Source of the DNA: Jannaschia maritima
GTDB taxonomy: Bacteria > Pseudomonadota > Alphaproteobacteria > Rhodobacterales > Rhodobacteraceae
Direction of reading: 5' to 3'
Length of the DNA: 64,000 nt
Assembly (NCBI RefSeq): GCF_030973515.1
Contig: NZ_JARGZA010000009.1
Span: forward strand, 62,001-126,000
The position numbers were made by a program, and so were the translations under genes. The notes under the pieces are model-generated. The model saw nothing but the letters and a program-made list of their open reading frames with translations. It made no database searches and was not told the origin of the DNA. This document shows, in pieces, positions 35,901 through 43,460 of this stretch (its first letter is position 1; the number at the start of each line of letters is the position of its first letter).

Positions 35901-36768
35901 CGGCGCATCGCAGATCGTCCCCGAACCAGCACACTGTCAGTGAAACCGTTTCCACCTTCGGAAGCTCGGTGCGCAACTGCGTCAGCGACGCGGCTAGATC
36001 GGGCACTTCCGCCGGACTGTGGACGTTTGCCGATCGGGTCATTCCAGGCCCGTCGCGATAATCGACACGATCGGTCGCCAACGCGAACTCTCCACTGCCG
36101 GGGATCAAGGCCACCCCCCGTACGAGGTCGGGAACGCCGGGCGCCCCGTCCGACGAGGGTGGGCGCCGCATCACCTCCACGCTGAACTGGGGGATCCGGT
36201 TCCCATAAGGCCCGAGGTCGAGGTCCTCGATGACGATATAGGCGAGCCCGCGGAACGCCGGCGCATTCGCCGGACCCAAGGCTGCCTCCAATGCGGAATC
36301 GGGCAGTTGCTCTTCGGAGCCCGTGTGCAACCTAAGATGCATCGCACCATCCGCCACCACGCGTCCATCCGCCCAGACACGCCCGATGCCAGTCACCTCG
36401 CCCTGGCATAGGCCCAATGCCAGGCTGATCGAATATGCGTGCGCCTCCACGGCGGCGCGTCCTTTCCCCCCACCGTGCCGCGTCGCGGTCTCGACGACGT
36501 TCGATGCCCACAGCACCTGCGCGGACACTCGCATCCGCCCCCAGACGCGCGGGATCGGCGCGCCTTCGTTGGCCCCGGTCAGGTAGATGCGCTCCAGCCG
36601 CCCCTGGGACACCGTTCGCGATCCACCGCCCAACACGGCTTGATCGACGGCACGTCCGACCGTAGCGCCCACGGCGCGCCCCAGGATCGCACCGCTCAGG
36701 CCCAACGCGGACCCTCCGATGGACCCCCCTATGGCGGCACCCATCGCGCCCAGAACCAAAGTCGCCAT
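32947..36768 (-). CDS. orfg15: GTA host-specificity/tail-tip protein (orfg15)
   Basis: A 1273-residue protein, the largest of the cluster and the last in the transcript. An N-terminal Gly/Ala-rich hydrophobic stretch (ATLVLGAMGAAIGGSIGGSA) is followed by a tail-baseplate region, a TIM-barrel-like domain in the middle (about 350-600, with FCIGSEMRGLTQVRDE and VDFVGIDNYMPLSDRRP), and a C-terminal receptor-type region. In RcGTA the homologue forms the central tail tip ('megatron') that contacts the recipient. The ATG at 36768 lies 1 base after the orfg14 stop; a longer upstream frame is a shadow of orfg14. Confidence 0.95.
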   Translation of the reverse strand: MATLVLGAMGAAIGGSIGGSALGLSGAILGRAVGATVGRAVDQAVLGGGSRTVSQGRLERIYLTGANEGAPIPRVWGRMRVSAQVLWASNVVETATRHGGGKGRAAVEAHAYSISLALGLCQGEVTGIGRVWADGRVVADGAMHLRLHTGSEEQLPDSALEAALGPANAPAFRGLAYIVIEDLDLGPYGNRIPQFSVEVMRRPPSSDGAPGVPDLVRGVALIPGSGEFALATDRVDYRDGPGMTRSANVHSPAEVPDLAASLTQLRTELPKVETVSLTVCWFGDDLRCADCTIRPKVEHRGVETVPYAWSAGGLDRASARVVRRRDGRPMFGGTPSDRSVLDAIRAVHAGGQRVTYYPFVLMDQLMVDGLPDPWGNGVQGDLPWRGRITASRGPGTGGGVDGTAQAAAEVATFFGHADAADFVQQGDNVVFRGDPSDWGYRRFVLHQAALCMVAGGVDSFCIGSEMRGLTQVRDEAGGFPAVDALRALAAEVRVMLPEAAIGYAADWSEYFGYHPQDRSGDVLFHLDPLWGDPNVDFVGIDNYMPLSDRRPGDGAGDLESHVEGGEGFDWYYASREDRDGRRRTPITDGIHDEAWLFRYKDIRSWWSLPHHERHGGRRSSQPTEWVPRSKPIRFTEYGCGAVHLGSNEPNRFPDPHSVEGGLPYHSDGRRDDAAQHAHVRALLRHWTTDAVNPISDLYGGPMLDLGRSCLWAWDARPWPAFPRDLDAWSDGGAYAAGHWWNGRATHVPLADLVAMLCREAGITHFDVTGLHTVISGYAVSEVQSARSDLQPLLTAYDVVAAERDGVLVFSERGTESITPIEIDDLARRGDDPVLVRSRDELGVGFARVRVHHVEAGGDFAVTVASGGGGHGLEGDMDLPLMLYPGQASRIATRAVGVASAGRDTLELSLPPSRRDITIGSVLSLDGRSGRWEVERSIEAGTRDVVARRLAESVHPASDANIPAKRSSGHQARGPVEAVVLDLPSPDGGDGIAQLHVGAVASPWPGVVDVATSPENGGYRNASRLTRPAQIGLTETPLVAAAPGVLDRGAALIVHLAGTLESVTRRALLDGRNRLAIGSGTSDEWEVVQFADATPLGDARWALSGRLRGARGSGGAEIARGHPVGSMVVMLDDGVVPLPVPTEHIGTDRFIRYRPSGAGAAGDVHHVVRPIDVAGREMTVAHLSHVRVGQVDRFEWFGRSIGARPFTISPRPSSFHVTVRAGGIDVLDGSTQVPRFELTQGERATLGLGEPYQLGVAQVGADGRHGPERWVTVK

Positions 36769-36769
36769 G

Positions 36770-37198
36770 CTATCGACCCTCCATGGGGAACAGGAATCTG
36801 GCGACGATGCGGCCGTGCCAGGGATCGGACAGGGTGGATTCGGTGACACCCCGTCCGGAATAGGAATGCAGGAAGGTCCAACCGTCACCCGACCGGCATA
36901 GAACCCCGAGGTGACCCCCGCCGGTGGCACCGCGGAGGTCGAAGACGAGGTTTTGCCCCTCGTGCAGGACGTGATCGGCGGGGACCATGCGCATGTGATC
37001 GCGAAGGCCGTGGATCAGGACATCCGTGGACACGGGTGCGTCGGTCGGTTGACGGGGATAGGACGGTTCGGGGCCGACCATGGTTCGCCAGACCCCGCGC
37101 ACGAGGCCCAGGCAGTCGCATCCGCCTCCACGTCGCGACGCACCGGCAACGTACGGCGTCCCGATCCACGATCGTGCCTCGGCGACCACCGCATTCAT
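36770..37198 (-). CDS. orfg14: GTA cell-wall peptidase, NlpC/P60 family (orfg14)
   Basis: A 142-residue cysteine peptidase of the NlpC/P60 fold. The nucleophile Cys is in GGGCDCLGLVRGVWR and the catalytic His in GATGGGHLGVL. The N-terminus (ARSWIGTPYVAGAS) is typical of phage cell-wall peptidases. In RcGTA the product sits in the baseplate and opens the recipient's peptidoglycan during DNA entry. Its start overlaps the orfg13 stop by 4 bases. Confidence 0.95.
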   Translation of the reverse strand: MNAVVAEARSWIGTPYVAGASRRGGGCDCLGLVRGVWRTMVGPEPSYPRQPTDAPVSTDVLIHGLRDHMRMVPADHVLHEGQNLVFDLRGATGGGHLGVLCRSGDGWTFLHSYSGRGVTESTLSDPWHGRIVARFLFPMEGR

Positions 37199-38052
37199 CC
37201 TGCTGTAACCGGCAGTGCGGCGGTCAGCCAGTCGGCGCCCGGAATGTGCGGACATCCTCGAAAGTTCAATCGGTTGTCGAACTTGTCCCGACATGTCGTC
37301 AACGTCTTGTCACATCCCACTTCCAGCGTGAGCTTGTCCCCGATGCTTGGCGTCACTGCACCATTCCAGCGGATGCCCACGCGGCGGACTGATCCTTCGA
37401 GAAGATCTCCTTCGACCTGTCCCCGCAGGCCGGTCGCCGGCCCGTCGAGGCCGATCGCGACCCCGTGCCCGAACCAACCGGCGGGCTTTCTGAAGCTCGT
37501 ATCGTCCAATTGGACGTCCACCGTTCCCACACCGATATCCAGGATCCGTCCGGTCGCCCGGCGTCCGGTCGCGGTCAGGTCTACCCGACACCGGGCATCC
37601 CCCAGGATCGCATCGCAGTCGGCCTGGTAGATGCGCCCGCGCATCGTGTTGAGCTTGGACGATTGACCCAGCAGCTCCGCTCGGAACGTGCCGTCCTCCT
37701 CTACGACCTCGCCCAGGGTGCCACGGAACGTCCGCTCGAACGCGCCGTCGGACCAATCGACGATGAACCCTTCGACCGACGCACCATCCCATCGCCCTGC
37801 GGACAGGTCCTCCTCGGACAGGGTGTCATCCCTCAATGCGCCCGTGATGGCGCCCGTATCGACCCCGAGGCCCGTTCCGGCTTCGAAAGCTCCCCCGGAC
37901 GCCCCAGCCGTCGGACGGCACGCCACGCCGTTCACGATCAGTTCACCGTCGTGATCGGTCGACCCGAGGACGACGCCGTCCTCGCGTCGAAGTATCCAGG
38001 CCCGGCAGATCGTCGAGGCTGAAGCCGCCATCCGCGTGCCGAGGACGCTCAT
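37195..38052 (-). CDS. orfg13: GTA baseplate hub protein, DUF2163/phage BR0599 family (orfg13)
   Basis: A 285-residue protein that covers the DUF2163 N-terminal domain and the BR0599-type C-terminal domain. Visible signatures are ICRAWILRREDGVVLGSTDH near the start, CDAILGDARCRVDL near residue 147, and the cysteine-rich end VGCDKTLTTCRDKFDNRLNF followed by RGCPHIPG. The RcGTA homologue is the hub that holds the tail tip and binds an iron-sulphur cluster; these cysteines fit that. The start overlaps orfg12 by 4 bases. Confidence 0.95.
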   Translation of the reverse strand: MSVLGTRMAASASTICRAWILRREDGVVLGSTDHDGELIVNGVACRPTAGASGGAFEAGTGLGVDTGAITGALRDDTLSEEDLSAGRWDGASVEGFIVDWSDGAFERTFRGTLGEVVEEDGTFRAELLGQSSKLNTMRGRIYQADCDAILGDARCRVDLTATGRRATGRILDIGVGTVDVQLDDTSFRKPAGWFGHGVAIGLDGPATGLRGQVEGDLLEGSVRRVGIRWNGAVTPSIGDKLTLEVGCDKTLTTCRDKFDNRLNFRGCPHIPGADWLTAALPVTAG

Positions 38053-38675
38053 GCGCGAACCTCCAGCACCGGGATCTCCGGCAGGATGCCGGCGGCGAAG
38101 CCCGCTGCCGTCACCGGCAGCGCGTCGGTGTCGAACCGGACCGGAACGTCGAAGGCGAAGCCAGCACTGACGACCGTGCCGGACGGGGGTGGGGCGCCGA
38201 ACGTTACCGTGCCGGAACCATGGTCGACCTCGAACCCGGCAGCTACGGGCTCCCCGTTCACGGCTACCACGACGCTTCCTACGACCGGCTTTCCGATAGG
38301 ACGAACATACCCGTGGTCGCCTCCGCCATATGTCTTGCTCAGAAGGAACGCGGTCCGCGCTCCATCGCCGTGTCCCAGGACCTGGTCTGTCGCTGCGATG
38401 GTCCCCGACGGGGAGCAAGACTGGAAGTCGGACCAGTCCTTCCAACGGAATGCGCGCAGCCGACCTCTGCGTGCTTCGAAGAACGCCACGACTTCGGCGA
38501 CGTCGTCCAGCGATCGAATGCCGGTGCCGGCATCGAAGCGCCGCCGGGAGTGCGCCCAGGGCGTGTTGCGTTCCTCGCGTCCGTTGGCAAGGGTCACGAT
38601 CTCGGTCATCCGCTCGGGACCGCCCGTGGCGCCGAACGAAATCCGCGCCGGAAAGCGCACGTCATCGAATGCCAT
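38049..38675 (-). CDS. orfg12: GTA distal tail protein, DUF2460 family (orfg12)
   Basis: A 208-residue DUF2460 protein. Diagnostic pieces are DDVRFPARISFGATGGPER near the start, the FEARRGRLRAFRWKDWSDFQ segment near residue 75, and the C-terminal GFAFDVPVRFDTDALPV. In RcGTA it forms the distal tail ring between tube and baseplate. GGGAGGA precedes the ATG, and a longer frame upstream is rejected on that basis. Confidence 0.95.
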   Translation of the reverse strand: MAFDDVRFPARISFGATGGPERMTEIVTLANGREERNTPWAHSRRRFDAGTGIRSLDDVAEVVAFFEARRGRLRAFRWKDWSDFQSCSPSGTIAATDQVLGHGDGARTAFLLSKTYGGGDHGYVRPIGKPVVGSVVVAVNGEPVAAGFEVDHGSGTVTFGAPPPSGTVVSAGFAFDVPVRFDTDALPVTAAGFAAGILPEIPVLEVRA

Positions 38676-38688
38676 CGCATCCTCCCTC

Positions 38689-39120
38689 TCACTGATTGCG
38701 CTGACCACGGGCGATGGCCCGACCGAGGGCCCCGGCGATCTGCGTCCGGGTCCGCTGGAACCCCGCGACGTCCGGCGTGGCGACGTTCATGGTGACGTTG
38801 ACGCCACCGCCGAAGGGCGAGGCCGCCGCCAGGGCGTCGCCGATTGGCGATATCGCTGCGTGGTGGGATCGCTGCGACACCGATCGCGCTGCTCCCCGGG
38901 CCGCGTCCCCGACCGCTGCACCGTCGAACAGCACAACGTCGAAGGCCCGCCGCAAGCTCGACTGCACGGACCGACCCAGTCGTTCCGACTGGCGCCCCGC
39001 CCGGGTCATTCCGGCCTCCAGGGAGGCCAGTTCGGCCGCGAACCGCGTCGCGACCGCACCGGAGCCGCCAAGCGCGTCCTCCAGTTCCAGCAACGCGTCG
39101 TCCAAGTCATCAGATCGCAT
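38689..39120 (-). CDS. orfg11: GTA tail tape measure protein (orfg11), short form
   Basis: A 143-residue helical protein in the tape-measure position. It begins with the conserved acidic helix (DDLDDALLELEDALGGSGA) and has a hydrophobic, glycine-rich middle (SPIGDALAAASPFGGGVNVT). Tape-measure length sets phage tail length; this one is short, and I recall the R. capsulatus protein being longer. The frame is open with no sign of a frameshift. It overlaps orfg10.1 by 11 bases. Confidence 0.85.
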   Translation of the reverse strand: MRSDDLDDALLELEDALGGSGAVATRFAAELASLEAGMTRAGRQSERLGRSVQSSLRRAFDVVLFDGAAVGDAARGAARSVSQRSHHAAISPIGDALAAASPFGGGVNVTMNVATPDVAGFQRTRTQIAGALGRAIARGQRNQ

Positions 39121-39310
39121 GATCGTCCTCCGTTTCGTCGGGGAAGCGGGCCATCAGCTGCCGCAACCCTTCCGTGCGCATGGGCGCGCCCCCGGCACCG
39201 TCGCCCAGAAGGAACAGCAGTTCCGCCGGGGTCAGATCCCAGAACACCCGCGGTTCCAGCTTCAGGTCGCGCAGGCCTGCGCGCATCAGGTCCGGCCAAG
39301 GCAGGATCAT
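39110..39310 (-). CDS. orfg10.1: GTA tail assembly chaperone-like protein (orfg10.1)
   Basis: A 66-residue protein with the conserved motif RVFWDLTPAELLFLLGDG and an Asp/Glu-rich end. It corresponds to the small gene between orfg10 and orfg11 in GTA clusters, called a phage tail assembly chaperone. The arrangement of two small genes before the tape measure resembles the chaperone pair of lambda-type phages, which there use a ribosomal frameshift; here they are separate frames with a 4-base overlap. Confidence 0.9.
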   Translation of the reverse strand: MILPWPDLMRAGLRDLKLEPRVFWDLTPAELLFLLGDGAGGAPMRTEGLRQLMARFPDETEDDHAI

Positions 39311-39633
39311 CGTGCAGCCCCGTCAGGCAGCCGGAACCCCGTCTCCACCATACGGGCCACGGCCGCGATCAGGGCCGCGGGTCCACCCGCTATGTCCGCA
39401 TCCAGCAGCATGCCTGCATCGACCGCCCACCCGCCGCCACGCAGGCCTGCTACGGCCAACGCGACCAGTTCGCGCGCCCCCAATCGATTGCCGTCGAGTA
39501 TCGCCAGCAGGGCGTCGACGTCATCCACGTCGAGCGACCGTTCCAGTTCGGCGAGGGCCCGCAAGGTCAATCGCATCCGCCGTGCCTTCCCGTCGATTGT
39601 CAGCTCGACCTCGCCTTCCCATGGGTTCGCCAT
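39307..39633 (-). CDS. orfg10: GTA family tail protein (orfg10)
   Basis: A 108-residue protein of the gene transfer agent family that starts NPWEGEVELTIDGKARRMRL, followed by LRALAELERSLDVDDVDALL. It is probably the first tail assembly chaperone, guiding tape-measure folding. It shares one base with the end of orfg9 and four with orfg10.1. Confidence 0.9.
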   Translation of the reverse strand: MANPWEGEVELTIDGKARRMRLTLRALAELERSLDVDDVDALLAILDGNRLGARELVALAVAGLRGGGWAVDAGMLLDADIAGGPAALIAAVARMVETGFRLPDGAAR

Positions 39634-40046
39634 CAGAGCGCCGCGAAGTCCAACGCCCCGGCGGAAGCGAGTGCGAGTTCATAGGTCGCCTCTCCATCGT
39701 GATTGCCGGACAATTCGAGGGACGTGATCTGGAACGGGCCGGAGACGATCCCGAAATGCGGGATCACGACGCGGATCGTCGCTACGCGACCGTCCCAGAA
39801 CAGTTGACGGGCACGGGCGTCCGAGGCCTCGTCGCGGAATATGCCCGACCCGCGGATCGCGGCGGACTTGGGCGCGGCGTTCGGCATCAGTTCGCGCCAT
39901 CCGCCCGCGCTGTCCATGTGCGTGACGTCCACCGTGCCCGCGTCGAACGCGATCCGCGTGGCCCGCAAGCCTCCCAAGGTCTCGAATGTCCCGTCGCCGT
40001 CCAGGTCGATCTTCAGCAGAAGGTCCCTGCCCCGTTGCGCGCCCAT
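39633..40046 (-). CDS. orfg9: GTA major tail tube protein, TP901-1 family (orfg9)
   Basis: A 137-residue protein that builds the tail tube. It matches the TP901-1-type major tail pattern: GRDLLLKIDLDGDGTFETLG at the start, then FDAGTVDVTHMDSAGGWREL, and the strand-rich end LELSGNHDGEATYELALASA. Size and place after the tail terminator agree with RcGTA. GGAGGC precedes the ATG. Confidence 0.94.
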   Translation of the reverse strand: MGAQRGRDLLLKIDLDGDGTFETLGGLRATRIAFDAGTVDVTHMDSAGGWRELMPNAAPKSAAIRGSGIFRDEASDARARQLFWDGRVATIRVVIPHFGIVSGPFQITSLELSGNHDGEATYELALASAGALDFAAL

Positions 40047-40066
40047 GGCGTGCCTCCCGTACTATC

Positions 40067-40471
40067 TCAGAGTTCGATGCGCGCGCGGAACGTCATGTCC
40101 ACGCGTCGTGTCCGTGCTGTTCGGTCGCGCGACGCCCGCGCGTCCAGGAAGTCGAGCGCGACCAGCCGCCCCGTCGCCAACGGCAGGGACGCATCGTGCA
40201 GGATGGCGCTGATCCGCGCAGCAGCCGCCTTGGCCGCACGGAAGCCGGCGCGTGTCGTCACGACTCCGATCGTCGCCCGATGCACGGCTCCGGCACCCGT
40301 CGCATCGGAGGCACCAGCGACCCGCTCCGGCCCCAGCACGACGTAGAGGTCCGCCGCCCCATCGGGATCGGCGTCGTGGATCGCCGTCCCGACCAGCTCG
40401 CGCAGTGCGCTGTCCACCGAGAGGGCATCGAACAGGGCCTTCTGCAGTGCAGCCCCCGCCTCATAGGACAT
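40067..40471 (-). CDS. orfg8: GTA tail terminator protein, DUF3168 family (orfg8)
   Basis: A 134-residue DUF3168 protein. The N-terminal helix (GAALQKALFDALSVDSALRE) and the C-terminal MTFRARI strand are family marks. In RcGTA it caps the tail tube at the head side. It overlaps orfg7 by 11 bases. Confidence 0.93.
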   Translation of the reverse strand: MSYEAGAALQKALFDALSVDSALRELVGTAIHDADPDGAADLYVVLGPERVAGASDATGAGAVHRATIGVVTTRAGFRAAKAAAARISAILHDASLPLATGRLVALDFLDARASRDRTARTRRVDMTFRARIEL

Positions 40472-40814
40472 CTCCGCCCTCCCGTTCGCTGACCTCGTGG
40501 GCGAAGCAACCCAGATACCGACCGCGATGGTCGATCGCGTGGACCGCCTCGACCTCGAACAGGCGTCCGCCGTCGCGCAGGCGGTCCCCCTGCCGGGGAC
40601 GGCTGGGATGGTCGTCCGGAACGCCGTGGATCACGATGCGCACCTTCAACCGCGGGTCCGCACCCAGTTCCGTCACGCGCAGCGAACCCGATCGCGCCTG
40701 CACGTCGCCCCACAGGGCGCCGACCTCGACCCAGGTCCGGGACAGCCCGCCCGCACCGTCCCCGACGTGATCGGGCACCAGCCGCACCAGGCGTCGCGTC
40801 AGGGTACGCCTCAT
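40461..40814 (-). CDS. orfg7: GTA head-tail adaptor/stopper (orfg7)
   Basis: A 117-residue head closure protein. The fold pattern is visible: VEVGALWGDVQARSGSLRVT, then RIVIHGVPDDHPSRPRQGDR, and LFEVEAVHAIDHRGRYLGC. It closes the head after packaging. The start codon overlaps the stop of orfg6 by 4 bases. A long upstream frame is a shadow of orfg6. Confidence 0.92.
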   Translation of the reverse strand: MRRTLTRRLVRLVPDHVGDGAGGLSRTWVEVGALWGDVQARSGSLRVTELGADPRLKVRIVIHGVPDDHPSRPRQGDRLRDGGRLFEVEAVHAIDHRGRYLGCFAHEVSEREGGDVL

Positions 40815-41365
40815 GCGAAGGCCCTTCCGCCCAGGCCGACCGGGCGCCACGGCCCCAACAGACGTGCGACGGTTCCGCTGCGAAGCGGATCCTCCCCTAA
40901 CTCCAGCGCCTCCGCGACGGCGAGGACGGCCTCCCGCAGCAAGGCAGGCAGATCCGCCCATTCGCCGTATCCGGCTCGCACCGTCACGCTCAGGGCGGCG
41001 CCGTCGAAGGGGGCGGACGGCAGGCCCAGCGACCAACGGCCATCCGCGATGTGCACGGCCACGTCCTCCCCTGCGACGGGGATCCCGTCCACCGATACGG
41101 ATTGCACAGCCTCGACCGGTCCCGCGGGCAGCGGCACGCCGGACCCGGTCCGGTGCGGACCCGCCATCTCGACCGTCCGCGCCAACAGCGCCAGACCGCA
41201 GCGCAGCTCCACGAAGGACAAGGCGGCCCGCAATCGTTCGGCCAGGCGCGTCGGGCGTCCCGTCTCCGCGTCCCACCCTTCGGGCAAGCGCATCGCACGG
41301 GCCAGATCGGCAACGGGCAGGCGCGCATCGGGCACCGTTTCGTCACGCAGGATCGTCAAGGACAT
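40811..41365 (-). CDS. orfg6: GTA head-tail connector (orfg6)
   Basis: A 184-residue gp6-like connector. The helix LAERLRAALSFVELRCGLAL and the strand region VTVRAGYGEWADLPALLREA are the usual marks of this adaptor family; the C-terminal LLGPWRPVGLGG is typical of GTA orfg6. It joins portal and stopper. The start MSLTIL was chosen over an upstream ATG 18 codons earlier. A 124-bp gap with a strong hairpin separates it from the capsid gene. Confidence 0.92.
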   Translation of the reverse strand: MSLTILRDETVPDARLPVADLARAMRLPEGWDAETGRPTRLAERLRAALSFVELRCGLALLARTVEMAGPHRTGSGVPLPAGPVEAVQSVSVDGIPVAGEDVAVHIADGRWSLGLPSAPFDGAALSVTVRAGYGEWADLPALLREAVLAVAEALELGEDPLRSGTVARLLGPWRPVGLGGRAFA

Positions 41366-41451
41366 GGCGTCCCCCTTCGTGGATGGATGTCGGATTGATG
41401 GGGCCGGACCGCCGCCCATGCGGATCGAGCTGGAAGCCGCCCGGCCCCTGA

Positions 41452-41473
41452 CCCGCCCCCTCGTGGGGGCGGG
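41452..41473 (-). promoter_or_regulatory. Perfect 9-bp hairpin just downstream of the capsid gene
   Basis: CCCGCCCCC pairs fully with GGGGGCGGG across a 4-nt loop, 17 bases after the capsid gene stop on the transcribed strand. No T-run follows. It sits in the largest gap of the cluster. It may act as a 3' mRNA-stabilising or processing element that raises capsid mRNA over the tail genes, or as a weak terminator. Confidence 0.6.
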
Positions 41474-41489
41474 ATGGCGCGCGTGCCGG

Positions 41490-42632
41490 TCAGTCGACCG
41501 AGAAGCGCAGGACCTTGATCGCCGCGAAGTCGGTCACGTTCCCGCCCACGCGCTTGGTCGCATAGAACAGGACGTGCGGCTTCGCGCTGAACGGATCACG
41601 CAGGACCCGCAGGTCGGGACGCTCCGCGATGGTGTAGCCGGACGCGAAGTCGCCGAACGCGATGGCGGACTCGCCCGAGCCGATGTCCGGCATGTCCTCG
41701 GACACCAGGACCGGATAGCCCATCAATTGCGCGGGCTGCGCCGATGCGAGGCTGTCCGACCAAAGGAACCGGCCGTCCGCATCCTTCATCTTGCGCACCG
41801 CACCCGCCGTCTTGGAGTTCATCACGAAGGTGGCGTTCGTCCGGTAGCGAGCCTCGAGCGCATAGACCAAGTCGACGATCGCGTCCGTGGCCGAGGACTG
41901 GGCGAAGTCCCCATCGGCGCCGGATGCGACGTATCCCAGGCTCCCCCAGCTCCACGTATCGTTCGGAACGGCCGCATAGGTCAGGAAGCCACGAGGCTTG
42001 TCCTGGCCGTCGCCGGACACGAAGGCGGTCGCCTCGGCGCGGGCGAACTTGTCCGCGATCCGCTTGGCCAGCCAACCCTCGACGTCGAACGCCGCGTCGT
42101 CCAGCAAGCGCTGGCTCGCCTTCGGCAGGGCGGACAACTCGTGCAGCGGGATGCTGATGCGATCCAGGACGGGCGTCCCGGTCTCGGTGCGGGCTGCCGT
42201 CTCGGCGGCCCAACCCGCGTCGAGATCGGCATGGTCGACCAGAACGTCGTAGGAGGTCGCCTCGACGGTCACGACCGACGCGACGGTCCGCAGGGATGCC
42301 GACGCCTTCAGGACGCTTGCGACCGTGGCCGCCGTCTCGGGATCGACGAGATAGCCGCCCTCACCCGCCACGGCGGTGTTCAGCGCCTTGCCCTCCAGGG
42401 GCAGCGCGCGCAGCGGCTCGTCGTCGCCCCGGCGCAGATAGGCGTCCAGCGCCTTGCCATGGGGGGCTTCCTGTGCCGCGACCTCCAGGGGGGGGCGGGC
42501 GTGCTTGAGGCCGTGGGTCATTCGCGTCTCCTGTCGTTCCATGCGTTCCTCGATGGTCCGGCGGAACCCGGCCATGTCACTGACGAGTCCCGTCAGCGCC
42601 TCGGCGACGTCGCCGGTGCGGTCTTCGCTCAT
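41490..42632 (-). CDS. orfg5: GTA major capsid protein, HK97 fold (orfg5)
   Basis: A 380-residue HK97-type capsid protein. The first ~90 residues are a charged, helical scaffold-like region (EERMERQETRMTHGLKH) that the orfg4 protease is expected to remove. The mature part has LNTAVAGEGGYLVDPETAAT and the typical E-loop/P-domain sequences, ending in DFAAIKVLRFSVD. GAGGAGAC precedes the ATG. It overlaps no neighbour and is flanked by a hairpin on its 3' side. Confidence 0.96.
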   Translation of the reverse strand: MSEDRTGDVAEALTGLVSDMAGFRRTIEERMERQETRMTHGLKHARPPLEVAAQEAPHGKALDAYLRRGDDEPLRALPLEGKALNTAVAGEGGYLVDPETAATVASVLKASASLRTVASVVTVEATSYDVLVDHADLDAGWAAETAARTETGTPVLDRISIPLHELSALPKASQRLLDDAAFDVEGWLAKRIADKFARAEATAFVSGDGQDKPRGFLTYAAVPNDTWSWGSLGYVASGADGDFAQSSATDAIVDLVYALEARYRTNATFVMNSKTAGAVRKMKDADGRFLWSDSLASAQPAQLMGYPVLVSEDMPDIGSGESAIAFGDFASGYTIAERPDLRVLRDPFSAKPHVLFYATKRVGGNVTDFAAIKVLRFSVD

Positions 42633-42660
42633 GTCTGTCTCCTCGGGGTGGTGGCGGCGC

Positions 42661-43191
42661 TCAGCCATGCGCCAGGTCGCGGCGCGCGGCTTGCAGCAGA
42701 CGCACCAAGGTTCGGTCGGATTGGGACTTCGCGCCGACCCGCGCGCTGGACAGCATGGGAAAGGTCACCAGCGACACCTCCCAAAGGTCCAACTCCTTCA
42801 GCACGCGATGCCCGGCCTCGTTCCGGACTGCGCGCTTGACCGTGTATCCGATGCTCAGGCCATCCAGCGCGCCGGCACGGACCAGTGCTGCGGCTTCCCG
42901 GCCCTGCGCCACGTCGGGCAGCAGGCGACCGCGGACGAACAGGCCCTTCGCATCTTCGCGCACCTCGTCCCAGACGCCGATGACGCAGGACGGGTCGTGC
43001 TGCCACAGCATCCGCACCCGGCCACCTTCGGTGGCGATGCGCGCGAGGCCGTCGCAATAGGCGCCGGGCGCGACGATGTCGCCGCCGCTGTCGACCACCC
43101 CGAAGAGGGACGCATAGCCGCTGACCAAGGCATCCCCCTCCAGCCGGAGCGGTACGTCGCATTCCGCCGCGAACTTCGTTTCCAGACCCAT
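42661..43191 (-). CDS. orfg4: GTA prohead protease, HK97 family (orfg4)
   Basis: A 176-residue serine protease of family S78 that matures the head. The catalytic His is in MLWQHDPSCVIG and the Ser in GALDGLSIGYTV; the start VSGYASLFGVVDSGGDIVAP is the family signature. AAAGGAGG precedes the ATG at 43191, so a longer upstream frame is rejected. Confidence 0.95.
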   Translation of the reverse strand: MGLETKFAAECDVPLRLEGDALVSGYASLFGVVDSGGDIVAPGAYCDGLARIATEGGRVRMLWQHDPSCVIGVWDEVREDAKGLFVRGRLLPDVAQGREAAALVRAGALDGLSIGYTVKRAVRNEAGHRVLKELDLWEVSLVTFPMLSSARVGAKSQSDRTLVRLLQAARRDLAHG

Positions 43192-43217
43192 GGTGGGCCT
43201 CCTTTCAGGGTGTTGCG

Positions 43218-43460
43218 TCACAGGGACGTCAGGTACTTGACCCCTTGGGCCAGGACGGTGCCGACGACTCCCATCATCGCCAGCCACAGGCGCTTCTCCA
43301 GGCGCTCCAAGGCGACCTCGATGGCGTTCAGCCGGAATTCGAGACCTTCCCAACGCTCGGCGAGGACGCGCTCGTTGGCGTCGATCCGAGCATTGGCCGC
43401 GTCGAACGGGTCGTACAGGAACCGCGATCCACTGGCGGCATTGGCGCGGGACCCGCTCAT
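43218..43460 (-). CDS. orfg3.5: GTA head formation protein, RCAP_rcc01685 family (orfg3.5)
   Basis: An 80-residue protein with an N-terminal soluble helix (DAANARIDANERVLAERWEG), a heptad-like stretch (LNAIEVALERLEKRLW) and a C-terminal hydrophobic helix (LAMMGVVGTVLAQGVKYL). It matches the small gene between portal and protease in GTA clusters that is needed for head formation. Its start overlaps the orfg3 stop by 4 bases. Confidence 0.9.
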   Translation of the reverse strand: MSGSRANAASGSRFLYDPFDAANARIDANERVLAERWEGLEFRLNAIEVALERLEKRLWLAMMGVVGTVLAQGVKYLTSL

